Below are positions 52,871-62,381 of a stretch of 64,000 bases of DNA, in pieces; positions within the stretch are counted from its first letter, which is position 1, and every line of letters starts with the position of its first letter. Source of the stretch: G965214625 sp965214625 (GTDB lineage: Bacteria > Pseudomonadota > Gammaproteobacteria > Arenicellales > Poriferihabitantaceae); contig OZ243962.1 of NCBI GenBank assembly GCA_965214625.1, positions 372,001-436,000 on the forward strand, in the 5' to 3' direction. Under the pieces are notes generated by a model. That model had not been told where the DNA came from. It saw only the letters and a program-made list of their open reading frames with translations, and did not search any database. Made by a program: the position numbers and the translations under genes.

Positions 52871-54519
52871 GATGGCACTCCGCTCAGTGATTCCGACGCT
52901 TCACTCTCAGGTCCGAGAGTCCAATCAAACTCAAGACTCACGCTGCACCCTTCTCCAGCCTCGGAATCCACTCTCAACGTCCCTCCCAGGCTTTCCGTAC
53001 GCTCTGCCATAATTTGACGGCCAATATGTTCTCCTGATTGTCCCCTTTCCGGTAACGATTCATCGAATCCCACACCGTCATCCTCGATCATAATTCGATA
53101 ATGTCCATTGTGGTGGCGCAGCAACACCCGAACCGTCTTTGCGTCGGCATGTTTTTTGACATTGGTCAGGGCCTCTTGAACAATGCCGACGATCTGATCC
53201 CTCATCACCGAGGGCAGATTATCATCCGACCACTCATTCTGGAAGAAAACCGCTGTCCCTGTATCCTGTCGGAACTTGCGAATTATTTTTTCCACCGAAA
53301 TCACGACACTTCGTGACTGCAATGGTGCACGGAAACGACCGATCAGCAACCGTAATTCACGGTTTGCTTCCTCGACCTGATCTTCCAGCTTTTCCAGTTC
53401 TTCCCAAGTGACCTGTTCATTGCCCTGATGCAGCGTTTCATCCAGTACCCGCACCTGAAAACGCAGACTTGCCAGAGTCTGCGCAAGGGAATCATGCAAT
53501 TCATTGGCCACCCTAGCACGCTCTTCGACCATGACCAGTCTACTGGCATCCTGATCCAGACGGGACTGTTCAACCGCAACCCCCAGATGGCGCCCAATAC
53601 TCCCCAGCAGTGCAGTCGTCTCTTCCTCTAGCTGTCGCTCAGAATGAACAAACATCTGATAGCAACCCAGAACCGAATCGCGATACTGTAATGGAATGGA
53701 GATCATCTGGCGGTATCCCTCGACCCCCTTTCCCGATCGGTTAACGACCGATTCTTGGTTGATTGCCTCATGTCGTATGTCAACCATCGCCCGGCCGAAT
53801 CGATCTTTCTGCACAATCGCACCAATCGGAACACGCGGCACCAGATAATCACTGCTTGGACCACCAAAACCGTAACTGTCGACCAGTCTCAGTTCGGCGC
53901 CCTCAAGGACCCTCATGACACCGGATTCGGCTTCATAGATATCCCCGAGTCGACACATGAAATGGCTCAGCAAATCATTAACCTCATACGCTTCATTCAC
54001 TGAGGTCACCAATTCATACAATAATTCCAGCGCCTGTGTCTTCTGGGCCACCTTATCGGTTTGCGCAATGACCTCGGATTGCAGATCACCATGAAGCTTT
54101 TCGGTCCACCGGGTCAGGGTATTGAGATCGTCCGCCAACGCATTAAACTCACCCGGTGACAACGGTGGCATACGTGCGGACATATCTCCCATGATCAGGC
54201 GCGACAACCACTGTCTGATCTCAATCAACGGGCTTAACAAAGACTGATGAACAAACTGGATGGCCCGTCCCAACAGGACAAGCATCACCAGCGGCACGAT
54301 CACATACCCCCACTCTGTCCACTGTCTGTCGGATGACTCGATCAGTGATTTTCCATGCAGCATGACGGCAATCAGAATGACACCTGTCACCGCGAACAGC
54401 GGTAACATGATTTGTCTGCAGGTCAATCCCCATCCTGGCCGATACCATTTTGATCGGGGTGAGACCAAACAGGAAGGTTCACCGGTCGTCGGTATTTTAG
54501 AAGACAGGCTCAGCTTCAT
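52867..54519 (-). CDS. NarX-like sensor histidine kinase (HAMP, GAF, HisKA_3)
   Basis: A 550-residue kinase. Two helices (LPLFAVTGVILIAVMLHG and YVIVPLVMLVLLGRAIQF) are joined by a loop of only about 15 residues, so the PilJ-type nitrate sensor of true NarX is missing. A HAMP segment, a helical linker and a GAF domain (about residues 175-320) follow. The phosphoacceptor His is in ANELHDSLAQTLASLRFQVR. ATP binding uses NVKKHADAKTVRV and DDGVGFDESLPERGQSG. The signal is likely sensed in the membrane or cytoplasm. Confidence 0.9.
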   Translation of the reverse strand: MKLSLSSKIPTTGEPSCLVSPRSKWYRPGWGLTCRQIMLPLFAVTGVILIAVMLHGKSLIESSDRQWTEWGYVIVPLVMLVLLGRAIQFVHQSLLSPLIEIRQWLSRLIMGDMSARMPPLSPGEFNALADDLNTLTRWTEKLHGDLQSEVIAQTDKVAQKTQALELLYELVTSVNEAYEVNDLLSHFMCRLGDIYEAESGVMRVLEGAELRLVDSYGFGGPSSDYLVPRVPIGAIVQKDRFGRAMVDIRHEAINQESVVNRSGKGVEGYRQMISIPLQYRDSVLGCYQMFVHSERQLEEETTALLGSIGRHLGVAVEQSRLDQDASRLVMVEERARVANELHDSLAQTLASLRFQVRVLDETLHQGNEQVTWEELEKLEDQVEEANRELRLLIGRFRAPLQSRSVVISVEKIIRKFRQDTGTAVFFQNEWSDDNLPSVMRDQIVGIVQEALTNVKKHADAKTVRVLLRHHNGHYRIMIEDDGVGFDESLPERGQSGEHIGRQIMAERTESLGGTLRVDSEAGEGCSVSLEFDWTLGPESEASESLSGVPS

Positions 54520-54610
54520 CTTTCAGGCAGGTCGTCGATACATCTAGGTAACTATAATATGATTAAGGGGGGTTTACCACACAGTCGCAGTGACCCCTTG
54601 CTACGAAACA

Positions 54611-54925
54611 CTAGTGCTCATCAGCAAGAACATGTGCAGGATCATTTGGATTGCTGAAAATAAAATGAAATTCACCATCGTCCAGTTGGACATAATCCAA
54701 TTTTGCATCCCTCAACAATTCGGTACTGGTCGGCGCAACCACAATATCGATACCCTGCGAGCGATGATGACTGTCATTGTGGTCAGAGTCATCGAAGCCC
54801 ATGGCATAGTCAAAGGAACCATCCTCGAGCCGTTTCGCGGCAATGCGAAGCGACATCCCCTCGGCATCTGACAGCGATATCGATTTTTTGATCTGCCTTG
54901 CGGCCCTTTTGCTGATCGTAATCAT
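54611..54925 (-). CDS. dsrR: DsrR, IscA-like protein of the dsr operon
   Basis: A 104-residue protein starting at MITISKRAARQIKKSISLS, the family start; a longer frame is upstream. It resembles A-type iron-sulfur carriers: ARQIKKSIS helix, LRIAAKRLEDGSFDYAMGFDD, and SQGIDIVVAPTSTELLRDAKLDYVQLDDG. The three Cys ligands of IscA are absent, as expected for DsrR. In Allochromatium DsrR acts after transcription to support dsr gene products. It follows dsrN directly on the minus strand. Confidence 0.88.
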   Translation of the reverse strand: MITISKRAARQIKKSISLSDAEGMSLRIAAKRLEDGSFDYAMGFDDSDHNDSHHRSQGIDIVVAPTSTELLRDAKLDYVQLDDGEFHFIFSNPNDPAHVLADEH

Positions 54926-54932
54926 CCTCTTG

Positions 54933-56360
54933 TCAACTCGATTCGGCTGCGATCCAATCACATGAGCCGGTATTTTGTGTTTTCTGTGTCGCGACAGCCG
55001 CAACAAACCGATGAATCCATGGATTGGATTCACTGTTGCGCATATGCGCAAAACTCGCAAAAACAGTACCGAAGATCAAACCGTCATGCTGACCGTCAAT
55101 CCCCTGCCCCCGTTTGACCCGATAGCCGAACCTGATCGATTTGTCGAGTCGGTGCAGACTCGCATAATGGAATTCATGGGCCTTGACCGTAACGGGTCGC
55201 TGCAATGGCTTCCCATTTGCATCCTGTGTCCATGGATGATCAGTGGTGTACTCCAGTTCCACATAGCCCCTGCCGACAGGTCGGGGATGTACCCGGGTAT
55301 CTGCCGGAATTGCACCAACCATCTTGTTGCGTTTGGCGGCCCACTGAATTTCACGACTCAGATACATCAACCCGCCGCATTCGGCATACACCGGTTTTCC
55401 GGATCGGACAAACCGCCGGATCGACGATTTCATCGAGGTATTGCCTTCCAGCGCATCACCATGTGTCTCAGGGAAACCACCCCCGATCACCAGCGCATCC
55501 ACCGGCGGCACCTCGGCATCACGAAGGGTGTCGAAAAAAACCAGCTTCACCCCGCAGCGCACAAAAGTCTCAAGATCATCGGGATAATAAAAACAAAACG
55601 CAGCATCCCGGGCTATCCCGATACAAACAGCCGAGCCCGGTTTCCTTGGCACCGGTGCAGAGGCAAACAGGGGTAGCGAAGCCGTCTTGGCCAATCGCAC
55701 CACCTGGTCAATATCAACCTGATCCTCCACCACACCGGCAATCGTGTCAATTCTCTGTTCGACGTTGGCGATTTCCTTATCGGTGGTCAAGCCGAGGTGA
55801 CGCTCCGGAATCCGCATCGAGGCCTGGCGCTGAATCGCGCCCAAAACCGTGAGGTCTGTATAATGTTCCAGCATGTTGCGGCATTTTGAGGCATGTCGGG
55901 AACCACCGAGATTATTGAGCACCACACCGGCAATCTCCACTCGCGCATCAAACGCTTGATAACCACTGATCAAAGGTGCAATCCCCCGCGTCATGCCTTC
56001 TGCATCGATCACGATGATCACAGGTGCTTTCAGTAGTATCGCCAAGGCAGCATTACAGTCACTGCCGTGCAGGTCCAGTCCGTCGAACAGGCCCTTGTTT
56101 CCTTCAATCAGCGCGATATCGGATCGCTTTGCATAGCATCCGAATATATTAATCAGAGCCTGCGCCGTCATGGTATTGAAATCCAGATTGATACAATCTT
56201 GCCGACTGGCCGCACTAAGCCACATCGGGTCAATGTAGTCAGGCCCTTTTTTAAAGGGTTGTATCCGCAGGCCACACCTGAGCAGGGCGCGACACAGACC
56301 GATTGAAAACAGGGTCTTGCCCGATGACTTGCGTGTGGCAGAAATCAGAATATGGGTCAC
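54933..56360 (-). CDS. dsrN: DsrN, cobyrinic-acid-a,c-diamide-synthase-like siroheme amidase
   Basis: A 475-residue protein of the CbiA/CobB type. The P-loop domain is at the N-terminus: HILISATRKSSGKTLFSIGLCRAL and PFKKGPDYIDPMWLSAASRQ. The glutamine amidotransferase domain is at the end, with the catalytic Cys in VRSGKPVYAECGGLMYLSRE and a His in VTVKAHEFHYASL. DsrN amidates siroheme to siroamide for DsrAB. It overlaps dsrP by four bases and precedes dsrR. This place is the standard one in the oxidative dsr operon. Confidence 0.92.
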   Translation of the reverse strand: MTHILISATRKSSGKTLFSIGLCRALLRCGLRIQPFKKGPDYIDPMWLSAASRQDCINLDFNTMTAQALINIFGCYAKRSDIALIEGNKGLFDGLDLHGSDCNAALAILLKAPVIIVIDAEGMTRGIAPLISGYQAFDARVEIAGVVLNNLGGSRHASKCRNMLEHYTDLTVLGAIQRQASMRIPERHLGLTTDKEIANVEQRIDTIAGVVEDQVDIDQVVRLAKTASLPLFASAPVPRKPGSAVCIGIARDAAFCFYYPDDLETFVRCGVKLVFFDTLRDAEVPPVDALVIGGGFPETHGDALEGNTSMKSSIRRFVRSGKPVYAECGGLMYLSREIQWAAKRNKMVGAIPADTRVHPRPVGRGYVELEYTTDHPWTQDANGKPLQRPVTVKAHEFHYASLHRLDKSIRFGYRVKRGQGIDGQHDGLIFGTVFASFAHMRNSESNPWIHRFVAAVATQKTQNTGSCDWIAAESS

Positions 56361-57574
56361 CGCTTCGCTGCCCTCATCACCTGTTTCACCGAATCGGGCG
56401 GCATGACAGGCAAAAACGGCAGGACGCGCATCGTCACGATCACCAGCAACAAGGAAAGGGCCATCCCACCGAGACCCAGCAAAAATTCGGGTAAGGCAGG
56501 CTCATAGTGGGCAATCACGCCATCAAAAAAAGCACTGGAAACATCGTGACCGGGGAACAGATCAAGGGGATAGACCTGACCGCCGAGAATAAGCACCACC
56601 AATTGTGCCACTGCGCCGATGACCGCCAGTAGCGCAATGCACACCGTCCCTTTCATGGTCTGGCTGGTGGCGGTGAACCAGATTAATGCCAACGGGATCA
56701 GGCTGCCTGCGACAACCTGTCCACCCCAAAACAAAAAGGTATAGAAACTGCCACCCCACAAGATAAAGGTTTCGATACCCTGATGCTCTGCGGCATACAG
56801 TCCGGTCAGATGGAAAACCGCCACCAGAAACAGTTCCAGCACAATAAAGAGCGACAGCAGCGAATTGAGCCGCGCGAGATACGATGGCGCAAACTCAATA
56901 TCCGACCAATGGGCGATAACGACACTGATCAACATAAACAGTGCACTGCCGACAACCAGGGAGAGCACAATAAACATCGGCACCATCATGGCCGAGTCAT
57001 ACAGTTCCCGGGCGACCAAAAATCCGAATATCGAACCGGTTCCACCGGTCAACACAAATCGCCAGCCCATCGCAAACAGGCCTACCTGGCGGGAATACTG
57101 CTTCATATTTCTTTCGAACAGGGTCCATAGATACACCGTCACCACCCCTATGAACCCGACATACAGCACCACATTCCAGGCAAAAATGGATTTCAAATTG
57201 TAATAGGTCATCGCCACGATCAACCGCTCCGGGCGACCTAGATCGAGCACCAGGATGCTCAACCCACCCACCAAAAAGCAAATGCTCTGTAATCCGGAGA
57301 ATCGGGACCAGGGAACATAAAGTGTTTTCCCGAACACCGAACCGAGTGAGGCCACATTCAGTACCCCCGATGCCGCCAATATAAGCAAAATCGCGAAAAC
57401 ATGCGGCACCCCCCAGACAATCTGGTTATTCATGCCTGTGACCCAATGCCCTTCATGATCCATATGGTGTGCGGCAAACAATCCGGCACCGATCGCCACA
57501 ATCAATACCGACAACACCAACCGATAACTCGGTCGGGTCGTTTTAAGCAGACTGAACCGCTGAATCACTGCCAT
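56357..57574 (-). CDS. dsrP: DsrP, NrfD-like membrane quinone-interacting subunit
   Basis: A 405-residue protein with about ten membrane helices. Examples are LVLSVLIVAIGAGLFAAHHM at the N-terminus, WGVPHVFAILLILAASGVLN and VLYVGFIGVVTVYLWTLFER. This is the NrfD/PsrC fold, which moves electrons between quinones and periplasmic FeS/heme partners. It is a partner of DsrJ and DsrO in the DsrMKJOP complex. It ends at the dsrN overlap and starts 5 bases after the dsrO stop, so all are in one mRNA. Confidence 0.92.
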   Translation of the reverse strand: MAVIQRFSLLKTTRPSYRLVLSVLIVAIGAGLFAAHHMDHEGHWVTGMNNQIVWGVPHVFAILLILAASGVLNVASLGSVFGKTLYVPWSRFSGLQSICFLVGGLSILVLDLGRPERLIVAMTYYNLKSIFAWNVVLYVGFIGVVTVYLWTLFERNMKQYSRQVGLFAMGWRFVLTGGTGSIFGFLVARELYDSAMMVPMFIVLSLVVGSALFMLISVVIAHWSDIEFAPSYLARLNSLLSLFIVLELFLVAVFHLTGLYAAEHQGIETFILWGGSFYTFLFWGGQVVAGSLIPLALIWFTATSQTMKGTVCIALLAVIGAVAQLVVLILGGQVYPLDLFPGHDVSSAFFDGVIAHYEPALPEFLLGLGGMALSLLLVIVTMRVLPFLPVMPPDSVKQVMRAAKR

Positions 57575-57579
57575 CTGTC

Positions 57580-58365
57580 CTAGATATTCTGGTATCGCAC
57601 TGCGGTATTGAGCCCCAGGTCAGACCGAATCTGTCGGCTCGGCTCATTTTTCAACTTGACCGCAATCTCACTGTTCTCATCATTCATATCCCCGAATACC
57701 ATCGCTCCATGCCCCTCCCCCTGACAGGCCTCGACACAGGCCGGAAGGCGATCCTCGTCGACACGATGGACACAGAAGGTACAGCTTTCCACTGTTCCCT
57801 TGCCCCGGGGAGAATAAGAGGCTTGATCACTGAGATTCTCGTGCACAAAAGATCGTGCCTTATAAGGGCACGCCAGCATGCAGTAACGACAGCCGATGCA
57901 GATATGCTTGTCCACCAACACAATCCCATCCGCCCTTTTAAATGATGCACCGGTCGGACAGACATCCACGCAAGGCGGATCTTCACAGTGCAGACACAGC
58001 ATCGGCAACGAACGGACATGCGCTGTCTGCCGATCAGTCAATTCGAGTTTTCGAATCCACTGGGCATCCGTTTCAGGTCGGTCAAACCCCTCAAGATGGT
58101 GTTCGGTGTTACAGCCCGTGACACAGGCATCACAGTCCGTTGCACATTTTTCAGTGTCAATCAACAATCCCCAACGGGTCAGGCTTGTCACTGCCTCGTC
58201 ATCCGATTTTGCCATCGCCAGTTCAACCAGGCTGAACCCTCCGCTCACCATCAGTCCGGCCGAGCAAGCAGCTCCGGTGAGCAGTTGACGTCGCCGCAGA
58301 CCATGATCCGACAACCCCGCCAGGTCGCTGTCTGGCAAACTGTCGTGGTGCTGTAGCTTCGTCAT
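57580..58365 (-). CDS. dsrO: DsrO, periplasmic ferredoxin-like FeS subunit
   Basis: A 261-residue protein from the ATG giving MTKLQHHDSLPDSD. A twin-arginine signal (LRRRQLLTGAACSAGLMVSG) sends it to the periplasm. Four cysteine clusters are visible: CATDCDACVTGCN, CLHCEDPPCVDVCPTGA, CIGCRYCMLACPYKA and CTFCVHRVDEDRLPACVEAC. They bind up to four [4Fe-4S] centres, the NrfC/PsrB plan. Electrons would pass between DsrJ hemes and DsrP. It lies between dsrJ and dsrP, as in sulfur oxidisers and sulfate reducers. Confidence 0.92.
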   Translation of the reverse strand: MTKLQHHDSLPDSDLAGLSDHGLRRRQLLTGAACSAGLMVSGGFSLVELAMAKSDDEAVTSLTRWGLLIDTEKCATDCDACVTGCNTEHHLEGFDRPETDAQWIRKLELTDRQTAHVRSLPMLCLHCEDPPCVDVCPTGASFKRADGIVLVDKHICIGCRYCMLACPYKARSFVHENLSDQASYSPRGKGTVESCTFCVHRVDEDRLPACVEACQGEGHGAMVFGDMNDENSEIAVKLKNEPSRQIRSDLGLNTAVRYQNI

Positions 58366-58434
58366 CGGGAACACCCCCCCATCAACCGTTCTCGGGTGTC
58401 GGCATGCAATCTGTTCCGTGCCCACATTTTTGTT

Positions 58435-58881
58435 CTACCTGCCGACCGAAGAAAATGCGATCGCCTTGACGCGTCGACCGGGTGACTGGAACAACCGGGT
58501 TTTCATCTGTATCGCGTCATCATCCGGCGTTGTTCGATGGCATTCGAAACAATCCATTTCAACACTGGCAAATGTGTGACAGACCTGACAAAACTGTCCC
58601 GGCGCATCCACCGCAATGAACCGTCCCTGAGAGTCAGACTGCACGTGACAGTCAATGCATCCCGTCAGACTGTGTCGTTTGGTGCGAATCCCCTGATGGA
58701 CGGTTTGATCTCTTTGATGCAACAGGAAGGTCATATGCTCCTTACGCATCAACTCTGTCGGCTCGACACAAACCTCGCCCTTCCCTCGGGGCAATGACAG
58801 ATAATCCCCTGCCAACACCGCCTGAGCGGCCCACCCGACAGCGCCGCAAAAAAGAATCACACAACACCGGTTCCGGATCAA
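58435..58881 (-). CDS. dsrJ: DsrJ, periplasmic triheme cytochrome c
   Basis: A 148-residue protein with an N-terminal signal or anchor (NRCCVILFCGAVGWAAQAVLAG) and three heme motifs: CIDCH, CQVCH and CFECH. The segment between GEVCVEPTELMRKEHM and the first heme contains the Cys known to be an unusual axial ligand in DsrJ. It is the periplasmic heme subunit of DsrMKJOP. Its start adjoins the dsrL stop without a gap and dsrO follows. Confidence 0.93.
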   Translation of the reverse strand: MIRNRCCVILFCGAVGWAAQAVLAGDYLSLPRGKGEVCVEPTELMRKEHMTFLLHQRDQTVHQGIRTKRHSLTGCIDCHVQSDSQGRFIAVDAPGQFCQVCHTFASVEMDCFECHRTTPDDDAIQMKTRLFQSPGRRVKAIAFSSVGR

Positions 58882-60822
58882 TTACTCCCCCATCCCCATA
58901 TCGATGTAGCCGGTCGGACAAACATCCGCACAGATATGACAGCCGATACAGCGGTCATAATCGGTATCAACATACCGTCCCAGTGTCACTCGATCCTTTT
59001 TAACCCTGAACACCGCGTCCTGTGGACAATAGATCACACAGTTGTCACATTCAAAGCACATTCCGCAACTCATGCAACGGTCGGCTTCGCGACGCGCCGT
59101 CTCGGCATCGAAGCCCAATTGGCGTTCTTCAAAGTGATTCAGCACCTGCTCCTTGTCGGGCCCCCTGGCCGTTCGATGATGACGCGCCTGATACTCAAAG
59201 TGGCCCAAAAACAGCTTGTCTGACGAGATGATTTCATGCGCACTTCGATCTTCAAAGTTATGTATCGCATAATCGGCATCGCAGGTACCCCATTCCTGAC
59301 GGTGGTCATACTGCTCGGGGCCGAGTCCGGATTCGCGTAATTTATCCAGCAAGTCAAAATGATGCACATCCACCTTCGGACGCTTGGCCAACGGATGATT
59401 GTTAAAATAATGATGGATACTGGAGGCAGCGATCGAGGCCTGGCCAATCGCCGTCGTCAGCAAATGCGGCCGGATGATGTCCCCGGCGACAAAATGACCC
59501 ACACGCTCCGTATGTCGATAAAACTTATCGGCGTTCATCAGTCCCCGACCATTATCGAATTCTTCAAGACCGTCCAGATTGCCCCCCTGACCGATGGCAG
59601 AAACAATCAGATCACATTCGATATCAAACTCGGTCCCCTCAATGACGACCGGATTGCCGCTCGGCTCGACACGACACTGCGCCATCCGCAGCGCAACGGC
59701 CCGGCCCTCTTCATTTTGCCTGACCTCGACCGGGATAACGCTGTAGCGAATGTCAACCCCTTCGTGCAACGCATCTTCCACCTCATGATCGGTCGCCGTC
59801 ATTTCCTCCCTGGGAAACAGGGATGTCAGGGTCACGTCGGCTCCTTCGCGCATCGCCGCGACAGCGGCATCATGGGCAACATAGCCTCCAATAACCGCTT
59901 CAGGTCGCTGGGATTTGTTGATATTTTTGATTTTGCCGAGTCGTCTTGCTACGGAGACCACATCAATCGAGGTGTCTCCCCCGCCCACGCAGACAACCCG
60001 GTCCGACGTGACTTTGAGCTTGCCTTCATTGAAGACTTCGAGGAACTTGACACCAGTGACACAATTGGGCGCCTCCGCGCCTGGCACCGGAAGCGGTCGG
60101 CCATTTTGACAGCCAACGCACCACAATACAGCGTCGTAGTCCTTTTCGATCTGTTCAACCGAGACATCACGACCCACCTTGACCGACAGTCGGACCTCGA
60201 TACTCCCCATATCCAGAATACGCTGGATTTCATGGTCCAGATAATCTCGCGGCGTTCGATAGCCCGGGATACCATAGCGCATCATCCCGCCCAACTCGGC
60301 ATGCTCATCAAAGAGGGTTGAACCGTGACCCAGCCGACGCAGCTGATAGGCGGCAGCCAGTCCCGCAGGACCGCCACCGACGATGGCAACCCGCTTGGGA
60401 CCCGCAGGGGGGGCTTCAAAGGTATATTTTTTTTCAAACGCATTATCACCAATAAACTGCTCCACCGCATTGATACCGACAAAATCTTCGACATCATTGC
60501 GGTTACATCCCTGCTCACAGGGCGCAGGACACACCCGTCCCATCATCGAGGGAAACGGATTGGCATGGGTCGAGCGGCGGAAGGCATATTCTTCCCATTC
60601 CATCCCCTGAGGCGGCTTCTCGATCCCGCGGACAATCTGCAGCCAACCACGAACATCTTCTCCGGAGGGGCAACTGCCCTGACAAGGCGGAGTACGGTGG
60701 ACATACGTTGGGCACTTGTGGGAATGGTCCGCACTGAAAATGGACTCCTGCCAGTCAGTCCATTGATGATCCCCATCTTTAAAGGCCCGAAAAGTCAATT
60801 TTTCCGAAAGCGTTTTCGACAT
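58882..60822 (-). CDS. dsrL: DsrL, NAD(P)H:acceptor oxidoreductase of the oxidative Dsr pathway
   Basis: A 646-residue iron-sulfur flavoprotein of the glutamate-synthase small-subunit type. N-terminal cysteines CPTYVHRTPPCQGSCPSGEDV and CPAPCEQGCNR bind a cluster. The FAD motif is VAIVGGGPAGLAAAYQLRRLG near residue 147, and a second nucleotide motif is VVCVGGGDTSIDVVSVARRLG. Two C-terminal ferredoxin clusters are in CMSCGMCFECDNCVIYCPQDA and CIGCHICADVCPTGYID. DsrL, typical of sulfur oxidisers, transfers electrons from DsrAB to NAD(P). Presence of DsrL and DsrEFH genes marks this operon as oxidative. Confidence 0.93.
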   Translation of the reverse strand: MSKTLSEKLTFRAFKDGDHQWTDWQESIFSADHSHKCPTYVHRTPPCQGSCPSGEDVRGWLQIVRGIEKPPQGMEWEEYAFRRSTHANPFPSMMGRVCPAPCEQGCNRNDVEDFVGINAVEQFIGDNAFEKKYTFEAPPAGPKRVAIVGGGPAGLAAAYQLRRLGHGSTLFDEHAELGGMMRYGIPGYRTPRDYLDHEIQRILDMGSIEVRLSVKVGRDVSVEQIEKDYDAVLWCVGCQNGRPLPVPGAEAPNCVTGVKFLEVFNEGKLKVTSDRVVCVGGGDTSIDVVSVARRLGKIKNINKSQRPEAVIGGYVAHDAAVAAMREGADVTLTSLFPREEMTATDHEVEDALHEGVDIRYSVIPVEVRQNEEGRAVALRMAQCRVEPSGNPVVIEGTEFDIECDLIVSAIGQGGNLDGLEEFDNGRGLMNADKFYRHTERVGHFVAGDIIRPHLLTTAIGQASIAASSIHHYFNNHPLAKRPKVDVHHFDLLDKLRESGLGPEQYDHRQEWGTCDADYAIHNFEDRSAHEIISSDKLFLGHFEYQARHHRTARGPDKEQVLNHFEERQLGFDAETARREADRCMSCGMCFECDNCVIYCPQDAVFRVKKDRVTLGRYVDTDYDRCIGCHICADVCPTGYIDMGMGE

Positions 60823-60887
60823 GACATCGTCTCCTTAAAATGGCGTGGTAGCCAACTGTTGAAAATCCTGAACGTGATCGACTCTGT

Positions 60888-62381
60888 TCACCGCTCCGTA
60901 CCCAGTTCCAGTGCCTCTCCGACCAGTTGGTGGACGCTGACAATCATGTCCATTCCCAGACTGTAATAGGGCAAGACCTTGGTAAACTGGCTTTTACAGA
61001 TGGCACAAATCGCCGCCATATGCGTGACACCGTGTTGTTCGATGACTTCCTGTAATGCCTGCACCCGGGGCAGTGCGCCCTTGACACGAAGCTCCACCAG
61101 ATCATCCGTCAACAGACCGCCGCCGCCGCCACAACAATAGGTCCCTTCACGGATGGCATCTTCCCGCATATCGACAAAATGATTGCACGATGCGTTGATC
61201 AACGCCCTGGGAATAATAAATTGCCCCCCCGGCATATTCCCCATACGCGAACCGCGGGACACATTACACGAATCATGGAACGTCACCACCTTGTCGTCAT
61301 TATGCTCCCGGTGGAAGGTCAACGCACCTTGCTGAATCAGATCGTAGGTCGCTTCACAAATATGCTGGGGGACCGGATAATCCGGATCGAGAAAATCAAA
61401 CGGACCAATCAGTGTATTCCAATAACTGTAGGCCACCCGCCAGGCGTGCCCGCATTCGCCGATGATGATACGTTTCACGCCCAGTTCCAACGCCGCTTCA
61501 CGAACCCGCATCGCCACTTTCTGCATATTGTTATCGCTGCCGATGAACAGTCCGAAATTCGCCGCTTCGGACGCATGGGAACTCAGCGTCCACGAGATCC
61601 CCGCCTGGTGAAATACCTTGGCATAGCCGATCAATCCGTCCACATGCGGTTCGGCAAAAAAATCGGCCGAAGGCGTCACCAGAAGTACTTCTGCCCCAGG
61701 CATGTCCACCGGAAAACGAACATCGACATCGGTCTCATCCTTGATCTCTTCTTCGAGATCTTCGAGCGTATTGACCAGTGCCGGCTTGGGCAACCCGAGG
61801 TTGTTGCCGATTTTGTATACCTTGCCGATGATTTCGTTGGCATATTTTTGTCCGATGCCGACGGTGGCGAGAATTTCCCGTCCGGCCATGGTAATCTCGG
61901 CGGTATCAATACCGTACGGACAGTACACCGAACAACGACGACACTCGGAACACTGGTGATAATATTTGTACCAGTCTTCCAGTACCTCCTCCGTGAGATC
62001 AACCGCACCCACCAGCCACGGGAAATATTTTCCGGCAAACGTAAAATAGCGCCGATACACCTGGCGCATGAGATCCTGTCGTGCGACCGGCATGTTTTTC
62101 GGGTCCGCCGTCCCGAGATAATAATGGCACTTGTCGGTGCAGGCCCCACATTTGACACAGGCATCCATAAACACCTGAAGGGAACGATACTTGCCGAGCA
62201 ATTCGCCCATTTTGCTGATGGCCTTGTCGTGCCAGTCCTCGACCAGTTCACCGGGGAATCCCAGTGCCTCCTGGTGCTCGGTCTTGGCAATAAACGGCTT
62301 GCTATGCGCCATCGCATCCACCTGGATGGGCGGTATCTGGGGCGGGTTGGTGATCACCGGGATATCGAAACTGGCTTTCAC
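60888..62381 (-). CDS. dsrK: DsrK, HdrD-like catalytic iron-sulfur subunit
   Basis: A 497-residue protein. Two ferredoxin clusters are in VKCGACTDKCHYYLG and CSECRRCSVYCPYGIDTAEI. CCG-domain motifs are in GECGHAWRVAYSYW and EGTYCCGGGGGLLTD, the special [4Fe-4S] site shared with heterodisulfide reductase. It is cytoplasmic, bound to DsrM, and probably acts on the DsrC trisulfide or disulfide. It overlaps dsrM by four bases. The last residues SVHQLVGEALELG are family typical. Confidence 0.93.
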   Translation of the reverse strand: MKASFDIPVITNPPQIPPIQVDAMAHSKPFIAKTEHQEALGFPGELVEDWHDKAISKMGELLGKYRSLQVFMDACVKCGACTDKCHYYLGTADPKNMPVARQDLMRQVYRRYFTFAGKYFPWLVGAVDLTEEVLEDWYKYYHQCSECRRCSVYCPYGIDTAEITMAGREILATVGIGQKYANEIIGKVYKIGNNLGLPKPALVNTLEDLEEEIKDETDVDVRFPVDMPGAEVLLVTPSADFFAEPHVDGLIGYAKVFHQAGISWTLSSHASEAANFGLFIGSDNNMQKVAMRVREAALELGVKRIIIGECGHAWRVAYSYWNTLIGPFDFLDPDYPVPQHICEATYDLIQQGALTFHREHNDDKVVTFHDSCNVSRGSRMGNMPGGQFIIPRALINASCNHFVDMREDAIREGTYCCGGGGGLLTDDLVELRVKGALPRVQALQEVIEQHGVTHMAAICAICKSQFTKVLPYYSLGMDMIVSVHQLVGEALELGTER

